NCBI RefSeq assembly: GCF_015832195.1
Contig: NC_052016.1
Location: forward strand, 82,993,047-83,057,046
Origin: Motacilla alba alba
Taxonomy: Eukaryota; Chordata; Aves; Passeriformes; Motacillidae
Direction: 5' to 3'
DNA length: 64,000 nucleotides
A model generated the notes under the pieces. It was given only the letters and a program-made list of their open reading frames with translations. It was not told the origin of the DNA and did not search any database. Shown piece after piece: positions 51,031 to 64,000 of the stretch (the stretch's first letter is position 1; the number at the start of each line of letters is the position of its first letter). The position numbers and the translations under genes were made by a program.

Positions 51031-52288
51031 CTGAGGAAAATTATATTATTTGCATGCTTCAAGCAATAACATTTCTGTATAAAGTTCTCCTCTAGATCAG
51101 GCCCACTGCCAGGGTAATTAATGGACAAATGCAGTCCTTGGAACTACTTTTAACTCATCTCTTGAAACTGATTCAATTTTAATTTGGTCTCCCTTTAATG
51201 GTGCTTACTGTACAGTCAGTGCTAGTTAATATGAGTATTCCCTTCTTAGCCAGGAAGTAGTTTCATAGAAGGTATTTAGGGATATCTCAGACCTCATGTC
51301 AGATATTATGATACCTGAGAATGTATTATTGCCTTCTTAAATGCAGTAGTCCCTTGAATAAAATCATTGAAGTTTTTTTTAAAAAAAATGTTGTATTAGT
51401 TTTCAAATATGTTGCGATATCACAGAAGGAAATAGCACTGTCATTACACATTTAACAGTGCAGCTCACATTTCTTCCATTTTTACAGCTGAAAATGAGCC
51501 TTGTTCTATGATTATGATATCTTCTGATCTTTTTTATGTGACAAAAGGGCATATTTAAATTTTATTCATCATGATTAACTGAAGCCAAGCCTCAGGAGGT
51601 GCTTGTATTTGCTAGAGGTGACCTTTAGTTTACACCAGGAAGAAACTGCAGCTTTGGTTCTCCAAGGGTGGATTGCCTTTTGGAAGCAGACCTGGCTCCA
51701 TACAGCTGTGTTTAAGATCGGAGTCTGGTAATGGTTCAAAAATGTAGAGGAAAAGAGGCAAGTGATTCTGAGGAGGAAATGGACTGAAGTTTATTTTTTC
51801 TTGAAACAGTGTGAGATTTGGCTCTGCTCTGTACCTTCACAACAGAATTTTTATTATACTCTCAGGAATGGTGGTTTTACTGTCAACTTCCTAGACAGTT
51901 TTTCAGCAACATCTCTGGTTAGTTTTTCCTCTTCTTTCTCATTTTTAATGACTCTTTAAAAGAAGACTATTAACATTCCTAGCCATGTTTAAAATTCTCA
52001 TGTCAAAGAATTAGAAGAAATAATTTCTTTTACTTTTCCCATAATTTTATCCGTTATATTGAGTTTTTTGGGTCAGTTAAGGCAAAGTCTTCCCCAAATT
52101 ATGGAATATTACAGTGTTATTTGTAAATGGAGCAACTGTAGTTTGTCAACCAATTTTTTGCAAGCGGTATGTTCAATAATACTGGGAGGAATGACCGTGG
52201 AGTAAATGATCTGCATGGAAGAAAGTAATGGAAACAGACTATGAATTATTTTGCTGTGAACAGAAAAGCTTCTGTTAATCTCTTCAGG

Positions 52289-52309
52289 AAAAAAAAAAAA
52301 AAAAAAAAA
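52289..52309. repeat. Poly(A) tract (A21)
   Basis: Twenty-one consecutive A residues. The upstream sequence is ordinary intron, with no gene-derived retrocopy that I recognise. Confidence 0.9.
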
Positions 52310-54805
52310 CACCAGTCTCTCTACTTTCTGTATGGTTTATTTCCTTTTTATTTTGAGATGTAGTTCACATCTCAGAGACCATTTGCCCTCTTGGCATTAG
52401 TTAATGTCTCTATTTTATCTCTGTATTTAAATAATTGACAAATCTCCAGAGATCAGGGTAGTTAGGAAGTTGAACTTGAACTGCTGCTTCAGCCTGGCTT
52501 CAAAATAATAATATTAGAAAAGTGCAGTGTTTCATTACATAGCAGTAAAACTACTCAGACAAAATATGAATTTTGTGTTCTAGGTTCAGTTTAAATAATA
52601 AAAAAGAGGTAGAAAACAGGAAATATTTTTTTAAATTATATTTTTATGTAAATGGCACATCTTAAAAGGCTGTTTGCTTCAACAGATTCAAAATATAATT
52701 TATACATTATGTCTGCTTTATAGCATTAGGCTGACCACAGCAATAACAGCCAACAGCTGAAGTAAAATGTGTTGTCAAGCAAATAGGGAAAGAGGGAATT
52801 AAAGGGAACACCTGTGTCTTGTTGTTAGAAATCATATTCATGCTGAACTTGTAATGTCCTAAATAATACAGATTTAGCTAGAAGTAACAAAGCAGATGGA
52901 AACATCTGTATATTGTATGCGATGGCAGTTATTGGTAGAGTGTCTGGCCCTGGTTTTCCTCTCAGTAAACATTATTTGCATAGTAGTTTTCATCCTTTGC
53001 ATCCTTAACTCGTGAAAAAAAATTAATGTCTGATGAAGATAGAATAGTTTATATCAGAACATTAGCACAGGGACACAGTCTGGTCCTGATACAAATACAC
53101 AGGTACAGATGTAAGTCATGTACATGTCTAGCACAGGCCTACAAGGAACATGCTAATGGGCATAGGTGGAAAATGTTTGAACTTCCTTTAATGTACCACC
53201 TCACTAAGGGAAAAACTTATGAGAGGGTGTTGCAATGCCAGGGATTGCTGAGATGTCAAACAGCACATCAAATGCAGCCAGGCTGCCACATCCCCATAAG
53301 TGAAAGTCAAAGGAATTTAGTTCTCCCTAACATCAAGTGTCTATGCAGGCGGCACAGACCATGCAAGCAAGCTGTCCCATTTTACTGCAGGCACAGGAAG
53401 GGGCAGCCATTCAGCTGGGCAGATTCCAGTGTCTTTTAGCGTGACCTCAGTATGTCTGCAGCCTCCATCAACTGGAGTATTGACTAGGCTCCTCTGGCTG
53501 CTGCAGGAGCTTGGACAGACTTCCCTTACAGACATATAGGTGGCAAGACATTTGAAGCTGAATGTCTGAACCCCCAAACTGAATCTTACTTTTGTAGTTC
53601 CGTTACACACAGATTCGGTTCCTAATATGACAGCATTTGCAGTATAACCCCACCATAACTCTATCTTAACTTATAAGAGAACTCAGATGTCACCTGATAA
53701 TGGTTGGAAAAGATTTTTCTTCTGCTCGTCATTTTTGTACCTACACATTTTTTACATTCTTTTTTTATCTTCTCCATCCAAGCTTACCTTGGAGAATGGA
53801 AAGAAACCCAAAAGCAACAGTAAAAAAAGATGATATGCAAAGGGACAAGCATACAGGACCTTTAAATTAAATTTATGGCTCTTTGTAAAATCAATTTGAG
53901 TGAAAATTCTGCAAAGGAGAATTCTTTAAAAATCTCCTCTCTTTATAAAATACTAAAAGAAATCCAGTGCAATGAATTTCTTAGACCCAGATTTTCTTTT
54001 TCATCCTTCTAAGATGTATCATAAATATGAATCCTTTTTTTTCATTTGGAAGGTGTTCTGTCAGCAGGCTGAGGCAATTGGACACTGGGTACATTGGGCT
54101 TGCATACCTCTAAGATGCTACAATGGTAGATGCTACACCAACTTTGAGATAGAAGAAGTTAACAATATATGGGATTACCATAAAATACTTTTCTGCAAGT
54201 GCTTGATGACAGGCTTTTTGGGACGTGAAACTTTTCCAGGATTATGTATTTGGAGTGTGACTCACTACTGACTTCTTGCCTATATGAACAAGTGAAGCTT
54301 TTTAATTGCTCTTCTCCTTTACTCTAGGTGGTTTACACCTTATGCTCCTAAAGAAAATGTTGCCTAATCCAGCTATCCGATTGTGGAACTTCTGACAAAA
54401 TAATTTCTTCCTCAGATCATCCATGCAATTCATTATTGCTTCAGCTTTCTGAATTAATTTCTGCAGCTTTTTGAGTAGGTGTAATGTTTTCAGAACTTAC
54501 TGCTGTTCCTGTAGATACTATATCCTTTTTAAATTGTCCCAGTGTAGTTTTCTCAATGACTTCTTACAGATGAACTACAAAAATTCTCTTTCACTTAATT
54601 TGATCCAGTTAGCTTCCAGTTGCTAGCTGGGGATATCTTTGGCTAAGCACTCTCACTGTTAAAAGATTCTTGTGATGTAAGTAGAACAATCATTGAAATT
54701 GCAGAAACAGTAATTTATTTTTCTGTAGCTTTTCCTTTAATTCTGCTCAGTTTATTAGTAAGAAAGTCACACACTCTTCTATTCTTCATCCAGCTATGGA
54801 GCATG

Positions 54806-54869
54806 ATATAATAAAAAAGGAAACAGTCTAATAATGTTATATAATAAAAAAGGAAACAGTCTAATAATG
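54806..54869. repeat. 33-bp tandem duplication
   Basis: Units begin at 54806 and 54839 and are identical over 31 bases, including the core aaaaaaggaaacagtctaat; they differ only at the last two. The near identity suggests a recent duplication. Confidence 0.92.
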
Positions 54870-55979
54870 AAATTACATTTCTTAATGCATTATTCACCAA
54901 TCTCCAGAGTTTTAATGCTATTTTGTATAGCTAAACACTTACTACATTCATTATTTAACCTGCAACCAAAATGCAGATAAACCAGGCCATTTGGGTGGTC
55001 AGTCAGAAGGCAGAGAATATGACTCAGCCAAGGAATGTCTTTTCATATCAAATCTTACTATGCTCTCTACCAAATTTTCAGAAACTCTGCAAAGACAAAA
55101 TTTGTGTTAAAAATAAAACAAAAAAGTCTTGCATCTGTTGTATTCTCTCCCATTTAGCTTCTTCCTCATTTGTAGGGTAGCCATGGCTCTCTCCCATCAT
55201 TAGGTTCTCTCATCCTCAGCATTTCCAAGACACAAAACACTTTCATAGATAGATCTCTTATTTTCTGCATTTATGTTGCTCATACATATCAATGACAGCT
55301 GTCGACAGATTCTGCCTGTAAGCCTCTGAGTATGTTCTTTAAATCCTTGGTGGCAACCAAACTGATAAAACAATTAGACAGGAAAACTATAGAAAAGGAA
55401 GAAGAATTCAGAGAAAAAAATAGTAGTGCTTTCTCTAATCCAGTGCAGGTTACTGTTGGAAAGGGGAAATTTTATGTCTCTAGTGTTTTGTATCACTTGT
55501 GTATTGTAAAGCCTGTGATTCATATATCACATGGTGCCTAAATGTCTCCAATAATGACACTATCCAGTTACACTTTTTATGGAAACTTAGGGTTTCATCC
55601 AGACACTGTGCCATTGGTTATGGATTGGCTGTGCTCACTTACAGCTTAAATAAGCAGTCTTTGGGTTTCAATTAGGGTGTAACACTCCTCTAAAGACTTC
55701 AGTTTTTTAAAGCTTAAATATTTTGAGATGGCTCTCATCCTAGACACTGTGTGCGGGTTTTTTTACTTAGTTAAGAATCAAACTTCCAAGATATTTCTTT
55801 ATTAAATCACTATAAAACCTAAAATTCTTTTCACTTGAAAACTCTTTTCATGTGAAATGGTATGTTTGAGGCTCTAGCGTCCTTTTACCTTCAGAAAATC
55901 TCAGGGCAGAGTGCCATGCCATTCCTGTACCCAGGTCCTTTCTGCCTTAGTTTGTTCCACCATTATTTCATACAATATG

Positions 55980-57760
55980 CTGACTTGGAAGGGTTCCATC
56001 AAGACCATTGGGTCCAACTCCTGGCGCTGCACAGGACACCCCAGGAGTCATACCATGTGCCTGAGAGTATTGTCCAAATGCTCCTTGAACTCAGACAGGC
56101 TTGGTGCTCTGAACATTTCTTTGGGGAGCCTGTTACAGTGCTCAGCCACCCCTTTTCCTGATATCCAGCCTATACCTACCCCAATGCTTCATGCCATTTC
56201 CTTGGATCTTGTGGGTGATAAGACTGAAGAGATCAGGGTCAGCCCTTCCACTTCACCTGATGAGGATGTTGAAGACTACAATGAGTTCTTCTGTCAGTCT
56301 CCTCTTCTCCAGGCTGAGCAGACCAAGTGACCTCAGCTACTCCTCATATGGCTTCCCCTTCAGACCCTTCACTGTATTTGCTGCCCTCCTTTGGACACCC
56401 TCTAATAGCTTAATGTCATTTTTATGTTGTGGCACCCAAAACTGCCCCCAGCACTTGAGGTAAGGATCCTCAGTGCAGAGCAGAGCAGGACAATCCCCTC
56501 CCTTGCCCAGCTGGTGATGCTGTCCCTGATGCCCCCCAGGACACATTTGTCCCTCCTGGCTGCCAGGGCACTGCTAACTCGCATTCGTCTTGCCATCAAC
56601 CAGGACCCCCAGGTCCCTTTGCACAGTGTTCCTCTCCAACCTCTGGTTCCCTGGTCTATACACACAACCTGGGTTGCCCCAGCTCAGGTGCAGAACCCAG
56701 CACTTGCCCTTGTTAAATCTCATGCAGCTGTTGATTGTCTAGTTCTCTTATTTGTTGAGGTCTCTCTGCAGGGCCTCTCTGCCCTTGAAGGAGTTGAGAT
56801 CGTCCTAGTAGTGTTGTCAGAAAACTTGCTTTATATCCCTTCAACTCCTGCATCCAGGTCATTACTCAATATTTTGAAGAGCACAAGGCCTAAGATGGAG
56901 GCCTGAGGAACCTCACTATTGACACACTAGTGACAGGTCACCTGTCTGATGTCACCCCATTCACTGTAACCCTTTGTACCTGACCCCTGAGCCCATCCTA
57001 TGATGTGTTGATCCAGCTGTGTGCTTGACACTGTCCAAAAGGATGAGACATAATATCAAAAGCTTTGCTGAAGCTGAATTCAAAAAGATTCTATTTACTG
57101 GCTTCCCTTGATCAGTTTAGTGGGTTATACTGTCATAGAAGGAAGTTCAACAAACAGGAAGCCTCACCAGGTGTGACCAATGACTGCGTTGCCCTCCAGG
57201 TGCACCTCCCACAATAACCTTTTCTATGATTTTACTGGGCCCTGAAGTGAGACTCATGGGCCTGTACTTTCCAGGGTCCTCCGTCTTACCGTTCTTGAAA
57301 ATCGGGACAACATTGACCAGCTTCCAGTCAGCTGGGACCTCTCTGGATTCCAAAGACGGCTCAAAAATCATCAAGAAAGGCTTTGCCGTATCAGCCAGCT
57401 CTTTTAGGGTTCTCCAGTGAATCCCATCAGACCCCATAGATTTCTAGGGATCCAGCTGGAGCAGTAAATCCCACATTAGTTCAGGAACAGCTGAGAGTTT
57501 ATCTTTCTTACAGTCATGGTCATGCATCTCAGAGCTCTGAGACGTGCCTCTGTCATCAGTGTTGAAGATGGAGGCGAAGAATGCACTAAACACCTCTGCC
57601 TTGTCTCTGTCCCTGTTTGCAAGAACACCTCATCCTGTGTTGGCCTGATGTTATTTCCACACTGCCTTTCAACATTAATGTAGTTGAAAAAAATATTGGT
57701 TGATATTTTTGTGCCTCTAGTGCTCTGAATTATATTTTATTCCTCTGTGTCCTTTTCTGA
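55980..57760 (-). mobile_element. Long CR1 LINE copy, - strand, with decayed ORF2
   Basis: The longest CR1 copy in the window, about 1.8 kb. The + strand begins with the complement of the CR1 3' end (gacttggaagggttccatca, then ccattgggtccaactcctgg) and continues through gctccttgaactcagacaggcttgg, cttctccaggctgagcagacc and gcccatcctatgatgtgttg. On the minus strand, 57147-57437 retains reverse-transcriptase sequence: MGSDGIHWRTLKELADTAKP, EVPADWKLVNVVPIFKNGK and DPGKYRPMSLTSGPSKIIEK, the N-terminal part of the RT domain. The catalytic core further on is broken by stops and gaps. The 5' limit is blurred: similarity fades between 57660 and 57760. The copy is 5'-truncated and not capable of coding a full protein. 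Confidence 0.92.
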
Positions 57761-57832
57761 TCTCGCTGTGTTTTCTGAAAATCCACTGTTTGTTGACCTA
57801 TGTGTCAGAATGTTGGCTTTCACCTGAAAATA

Positions 57833-57889
57833 TTTTTAACCTTTGTAATTAATGGGGGGAAATATGTTTTTAACCTTTGTAATTAATGG
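57833..57889. repeat. 34-bp-period tandem duplication
   Basis: A 23-bp exact repeat with core taacctttgtaattaatgg occurs at 57833-57855 and 57867-57889. It lies just beyond the faded 5' end of the long CR1 copy and may be a recent slippage event. Confidence 0.9.
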
Positions 57890-60340
57890 AACCACAAACT
57901 GTGGCTGCTGTAAGACCCAGAGATTCCAAAACTCAAACAGGAAGACCCCAAAGCCCTCAGCATTTTACCCAAATGTAAAATATAAAAAGCTGTTGAATAA
58001 CAATGAGTCTGAATCTGGAGAAACTGACCCAAAATTGTTGAAGGCTCCTGCTTTTCAAGGCATTGGTGGGAGCACCTGCAGTGGAGCCCCTGCTGTGCAA
58101 TTAGCCTACTGCCACTTTTTTCCCTGTGTGGTGGTACCAGTAGAACCTGCAAATGCTCCACTGGGATTCCTGTTAGGTAAGTGTCAATGTATTTCATTTT
58201 GCAGGTGAGCTCCAGAGCAAATTATATTAACAAGGACTCCCAAAATGGGTATTTGGGAAGGACAGCATTAGAGCATAAAGATAGATATTGCAATGGATAT
58301 GCTAATACCTAATTAGATAGCCTACTTATAGACATCTCTATAGCACTTATTACCAGAGCAGCTGTGATATGATTATATCAGCAATGTGAACTTTATCAAA
58401 TCATTAACTTGTGGTATTAGTAATTTCAGAAGAGAACCACAAAATAAATGGTATTGCTGGCATTGCTGTTATTGGAGTACATGACATAGCACAGTTGCAA
58501 CTGATAATTAACCATGTGATCAGTTCTCATTAAGACACCTGTATGATTGTCAACTGTGGAGCATTGTAGCTTTAAATAACACTTAGGACTTCATTAAATA
58601 TGGCTGAAATATAATCTCTTGGGAAGAAGCTTTATAACTGTGAATAACACTCTTTGGGAGGCAAAGTGCAGTGCATGGGTTACCATGTACCTTGTGATAT
58701 AGTTGCAGGTGGTACATGAAACAACAGGTCCCCTGTTTGGCAATGTCACCTAGAATAGGTACTAGAAAAAAACGTGTGCTTAACAGTCTGTAAAGGAACT
58801 CACACAAACCTGGTGGGACTCGTGTGTTCCAGAAAACAGCTAAAATGTGTCTGACATGGCTATAATTTAGGAAATCTGGAAGTATGTGGATTGGAAAGCA
58901 CACTTCTTTTCACTTTCTGTCAGCTGCAGTGAAGTTGTGTTTGCTGTGCTGATGAATAGTGCACTGGACTGGCACTTAGGAAATTCTCATTAGTACCTAC
59001 TGCATCAGGTCTGGAGGGCAGCACTCAGGTAGTGCTGCAATCTGGTGTTTGTTTCTCCAAATCCATCGTGTTGCTATTCAAGAACATTCTTTTCACCCCC
59101 ACTGGAACTGAATTGCATCATTTAAGGTTACAGATTGATTCAGCTTTCCGCTAACATTCCCTGAGTGAAATGTACCATTTCTGAAAGAGTGTTAAACTCA
59201 CAGCAGTAGAAGATGAAACCATTTGCTTACCCACAAAAGTTTCTGTAGAATCTGTCACCACATTTGCTAACACATGTAGCTAGTCATGGTTTGATGTTCC
59301 TTTTTTACACTTGGAAAACACAATGTCTAAAATGCAGTTTAATGACCCGTGACTTGCTGGTCATTCAACTTCAAGTCTACAGCAATCTACACCTGTATTT
59401 TTTTTTTTTGAGTGAAACAAAAGGAGCTGATTTATTGAACTGAGACCATCAAATATTTTTATGTCTGTTCCCAAACCTGCCTTGCTCTCAAATATCATGA
59501 GAGAACTAACCTTGTGAGGGATAAGTTGCCACATTATTTACTGCCTTACTTCAGCAGATCCAATATTTTTCATGTTGTCCTCTTTGTAGCCTTTCTAAAA
59601 GAAGAATCTGAAAAGAACGGCATGATTGTTAGCATATTCACAATCTACATCCTCATTCAGCTCTTCTTCATTTCATCTTTAATATCTATTCTTTTAATCC
59701 AGAAAAAGACTTTCTTTCCTGTCTGCACTCTCTGAAAGATATTAATTAAAAATCACATTAAGGCAAAAGCCCAGGTCACTCAACAGGAATAAAGATATGA
59801 ATTTCCACTAATCACATTCTCTCTTCCCAGCACTGTGGTTCCCCAGTGAAATGGAAAGAACCAGACATCCCACTGGGTCTTTTATAAAACTGTGCTAACA
59901 TTACATAATCCCAAAGGCACAGGAAAATGTGATAAAACTTTAAGATAAAGCCAATGTTTTATCTGTTCATGAGAAACCCATGTGTGCCTGTGACACTCAG
60001 GCTTTTCTCTCATGCTTGAAAATCCTTCTGGCCTTGGAATTTAGCAGAAAATTTCTGACCATCATTTTGACCCTCAGTGCCCAACTGAAAAGATTACTTT
60101 CTTACACATCTGAGGCTGACAGAGCTTTATTTTTGGTTGACTTTGCAAAAGTGCTGTCATTTCTAAATCTCCTATCTCATTCAACAAATGGAGGTCTTGC
60201 AATTCTGTTATTTTTAGTGAGTATTTTGTGAAGGTTCGTCAGTTTAAGTGAACCAAAGGCAGTCACTGCTCGGTGGATGTTGTGGTGCTTGCAATGATGC
60301 TGGCAGGTTTTTGTGACTGGGTGGCATAAACATTCATATT

Positions 60341-60480
60341 AAAGAAACTCTTAATGGCCCTGAGCCAATAAAATGTTAATCGGAGTCTAATAGCAAGAGC
60401 CAACATTGTCTTAGTGATTTCAAAAAGATAATACAACAATTAATTGTTTTATTAACACAGACTAGAATAAATTGCTGCAT
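60341..60480. promoter_or_regulatory. Candidate conserved noncoding element
   Basis: Repeat-free segment containing ccaataaaatgttaatcgg, gccaacattgtc (a SOX-type ACATTGT core) and caattaattgttttatt. The combination is typical of conserved enhancers but is not proof. Confidence 0.25.
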
Positions 60481-61005
60481 ATAGATTGGACCGAAAGGCA
60501 TTCTCCACAGGGGTTTTTTGTTGTTTTTTTTTTAATTATCAATTTTTTTGATGTACATTTCTTGGGAGTGGAGAACATTTCCAGGTGCCTATGCAAACAT
60601 TTTGTTTTCCCTAATATATTTTCAAAGAAAGGAAGAAAGATCAAAACTACCACATGCCAAATTAAATTTGCAGTTGCTATTAAAAAATGCAAAAGGATGA
60701 TTTTTTTGCTTTTACTACTCAACTAAAAACTAATCCTTCCTCTGCCCTATGAACACCTGTTATCTTTTCAGGTGGAGTAGGTGACTAAAACGATGAAATT
60801 TGAGGGAAACTACCTTAAAAAAGAAGGAGAATGAGTACCAGAGTACCAGATTCTTAGTTCCATTCAGATGCCATAAACAAAAAGAGAAAGAATATTTATG
60901 CTCAGGCAGAATATCTCTCAGTTTACACTCTTAAAACTAAGATTAGGTTCCTCTTCACATTTCATTAAAAAACAAAACAAAACAAAGCTAAGCAAAAAAC
61001 CTACA

Positions 61006-61047
61006 CACACACCAAAAAAAAAAAAAAAAAACGAAAATAAAAAACCC
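61006..61047. repeat. A-rich low-complexity tract
   Basis: A short (AC)n run is followed by about nineteen As and further A-rich sequence. It is preceded by aaacaaaacaaaacaaagc-type repeats. Confidence 0.85.
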
Positions 61048-63389
61048 AGTGAAAGTCATCCATTAGCATCACTAGAGAAAGAGTATTTTGGTTTTGCAAT
61101 GAAGTCCAACTCCAAGAAGGCTCTTTCCAGGGAGTACTTTGTGCATACAGTTATTCCCATTAGCAGAATTAAACAAGGTCCTTAAGGTCACTGGTTTAAT
61201 ACTGTGCTAAATAGTTTATTACTTTGAGTCAAAATTGAGAATGTTTGAGAAACTCTTGAACAGAATACAGGAAAGAAAGTTTTAAAGTTACCTTACATCC
61301 TATGAATGTTCTTCTAAAGATGGCTCCAGAATCACTAAGGGACACTGTAGAAGAAGTAAACATCCTAGGTGTGTTTGAGTACTTATGTGAGGGGCATGCA
61401 TGGACTCTCAGAACCCTCCACACTGATCAGCTTTGAATTCCCTCTGCTTTACAGTTATAGTAGGAAATAAGTTCACCAAGTAAAACCACAGCAACTGATT
61501 GGCCTGTTTCATAGTCTTTATTCCAAAGAAGAAAAATGAACCATCTTGGAGTAAAAATGACAGTTGAGGGTGTGAGTTCCCTTTAAAAATGTCCAGATAC
61601 AAGAAATGCTGTGCACCATTACTTTGCAACAGGCTTTGTGGGTTTTTTCTCTTCTAGCATTTGTATTTCTCTTGTTAGTCTGCCATCGATCCCAGGTGTC
61701 ACTGCAGAAATGAGCAGTTTGTGAGTGACGAAAAAAGAGAAGTTATCATCAGGGACATGGCTCAGAAATCCAAAAATGTGGAATGGAATAAATGGCAAAA
61801 TCTTCTCTTTGTTTACAAGCCAAATTCTAACTTAGGAAATCAACTGCAGCTTGAAAAGATTCCTGCCAGAAATTTTCTGCAATCAAATAAAAATTCAAAC
61901 CTTGTCTTGGAGACCCTGTGATTTTATTGCCACTCATGTGCATCTCAAGTAAGCCACCAGTGTCTAAACATTTCATACACCAGGCAATTTGTCAGATTCT
62001 GCAGATGACGCCATCATTCCAATAGCACATTTTTTGTACTGAGTAATGTTTTCTGCACCTCTTTCAGTACTGTGTGTTCTGAATACAAGTAAGCTCTAAC
62101 ATTAAGTGCTTCAGTGAAGTGCTTTTCACCTTATTTGTAAATAACTTCAGAACAATAGGGACAGATGGGGATGAGTAAGGGAAGGAGCTTCTGTTTCCAG
62201 TAAATAACATATGAAAAATGCAGTCATCTTCTGGCTTTCTGCAGACAAACAAATTTCCATTCATGTTCTCTGAATACCAGCTTTGAGCAATACTGGTACT
62301 GGGACAGGCAAGGTACACCAGAAGATCCCAAATAGTAGATAGGAGGGGACAGCCCCTCAAAAGTCCATGAAAAGTGTTTTTCCATATGAAGGAGGAATAG
62401 ATGCATGTTGGACATCATAGAAGTGCTATGTGTTCATTCCTTTAACTGATTCTCAAGTTTTCAGTCAGTTGAAATATGGCCTTAAGACAGCTCAACATTC
62501 ATGTGAATGGAACATCATTAAAGCACATTTTGTAGTATGTTGCAGATATCTTTGGTTTTGGGGGGGTAATATTGATCAAATTAGGAACCAACTTTTAGAA
62601 ATACAAGGAGAGTTGTATTAACATATCTAGTTTTGTAATGAGCTTTTCCAACATCCCTTTCAAAGGGTGTCATAAATCCGAGTTACCTCTGTTAAAGTGT
62701 TAAGATGAAATTATTTAGCCTCACAACTGACCCACAAGATGTGTCTTTCCATTTTATCATGTTTCCATTTTATCAGGTTTCCAGCCATTTACCCTTCCAC
62801 CTTGCTGTGAGGCATTTGTGGGACATGGGCACATCTTCTTTTCTTACTTTAAGAAGAGTAAAATTCAAAATTGTTTGAGGTCATCGAAGTAAATCAACAA
62901 ATTATTCTTTCAGCTGTGGGAGTGTTTTCATGCAAGACAGCAGTAAAGTATGTAGTCTTCTGAAGTTTACAAAACTGCTTCCTGTAATTGAATCTATTCA
63001 GATTATCCTCAGGAAAATTGTTCTCCTATATTCTAATATCAGAAAAAATGAGGAACTGTGGTTGCCAGGACCATACACACATATATATACATTCTAGTGT
63101 TATTTAGTTGTTTTAATAATTAGAACATCCAAATGGTTAGGTATTTCATATGACCCCAGCGGCAGCCATCTAAAAATCTTTTCATTCCTTCAAAAAGTTA
63201 TGGTAGGTTTTGAAACAAGTCTGCATAAAACTTTGCACATGTAAGTAGAAATTAAAATCAAAGTGCTTACAGTAAAGTACACTGTGCAGAGCTGAAAAAC
63301 AAAAGGTTAATCTTGTTTGTGTAATAGAGCTTTAAGAAACCTGCTATTCAGTTGACCAAAAATGTTCCAGTTTTGTTAACCAGTATATT

Positions 63390-63405
63390 TAAAAAAAAAA
63401 AAAAA
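63390..63405. repeat. Short poly(A) tract
   Basis: About 15 A residues in AT-rich intron, with no associated element seen. Confidence 0.8.
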
Positions 63406-64000
63406 CTCCTCTAAGGAATGCACTTTTGTAAATTGTAAATAAAATTATTCATAATGGGAATTAATGTAGTATATGTTACTGTGGAGACCATTTGATAATA
63501 GAGGCATTAAATTGTAGTTTGCTTTCTTCCAGGAATTGAAACAAATGCTTATGAAAACCTTTAAAGGAATTAGTTCATCTGTAGTACTTGAAAGAATTAT
63601 GTAATAGAAAACATATATCTACTTATTCACAGAATTCACAAAATGAGAAGGTCTATGTTTTTCGTGGTGGGAAAAGTAGGCATCTTTTATTTGTCTAGCT
63701 AAAACTGATGGAAGACATTGTTAGTCTACAGAAGGGAAACAATTCATAGGAAGGGGTTTGACAATCCAAATAATGCTTATAGGAAATTGTATCTGGGACT
63801 ATTTTCAAAGCTCATTTACTTCCTGGGTATGTATGACTGCTATATGTACTCTGAGAAATTTCTCTAAATGGATAAAACCCAACAGTTGGAAGAAAAAAGT
63901 AGATATGCATTTTTTAAAGGCCCTCTAAAAAAATAATTTGTATGCTTAGCCTGTCCTTATTCAGTGGCATAAGAGGTCACAAGTAGCATAATATGTCATT

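Larger units (their letters stand above)
19369..64000 (+). other. GPC6: Downstream GPC6 intron (5' part)
   Basis: No further glypican exon is visible to the right edge. The expected next exon would begin with a V-S-P-T-like sequence and a CIRAL-type cysteine segment, and none is seen. The intron is therefore at least 44.6 kb. It contains all the recognisable mobile elements of the window plus long unique AT-rich tracts. In the long unique blocks (about 23631-30589, 31245-40868, 44739-48182, 49336-55979 and 57890-64000) I see only simple repeats, the small structures listed separately and candidate conserved noncoding stretches. Confidence 0.8.

Noticed and set aside
52289..52309. Poly(A) tail of a processed pseudogene
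   Set aside because: The 300 bp upstream show no gene-like sequence, no open frame and no polyadenylation signal in a convincing position.
55862..56330. Overlapping + strand frames of 99 and 139 codons
   Set aside because: They run over the complement of the CR1 3' end and have no protein similarity that I recognise.
56424..56906. 160-codon + strand open frame
   Set aside because: It lies antisense to a CR1 LINE. The minus strand carries the recognisable CR1 sequence, so the + frame is a shadow.

Overview
The window looks like vertebrate, almost certainly avian, nuclear DNA. It is AT-rich and CpG-poor, has essentially no long open frames, carries many 5'-truncated CR1 (chicken repeat 1) LINE copies, and holds one solo LTR whose ends resemble class III (ERVL-type) LTRs common in songbirds. 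That LTR points to a neoavian and perhaps passerine genome, but the species cannot be fixed from sequence alone.

Only one protein-coding segment can be supported: a 392-nt internal exon on the + strand at 18971-19362. It encodes about 130 residues of the N-terminal globular domain of glypican-6 (GPC6), a GPI-anchored heparan sulfate proteoglycan core protein. It has a pyrimidine-rich 3' splice site ending in CAG and a GT donor (AAG|GTAATC). No other exon is visible, so the rest of the window is intron: at least 18.9 kb of the upstream intron and at least 44.6 kb of the downstream intron. Very long introns are typical of GPC6.

Layout: 1-18.9 kb is mostly unique AT-rich intron with a 75-bp T tract at 2031-2105, a 27-bp tandem duplication near 13.2 kb and a 33-bp tandem duplication that stops about 45 bp before the exon. 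After the exon come an opposed CR1 pair (21.29-21.87 kb), single CR1 copies (23.4, 30.6, 43.1 and 44.7 kb), a solo LTR with a perfect 5-bp target duplication (40.87-41.33 kb), a second opposed CR1 pair with an internally deleted member (48.2-49.3 kb), and a 1.8-kb CR1 retaining decayed reverse-transcriptase sequence (56.0-57.8 kb). Simple repeats include G16, (CA)11, several A or T tracts and two T/G-rich stretches. Several AT-rich, homeobox-motif-dense stretches resemble conserved noncoding elements, but this cannot be tested without alignment.

I found no convincing undescribed biological system. The most useful observations are the isolated, apparently strongly conserved exon, the tandem duplication at its splice-acceptor side, the opposed CR1 pairs that could fold in the pre-mRNA, and the intact LTR insertion signature.
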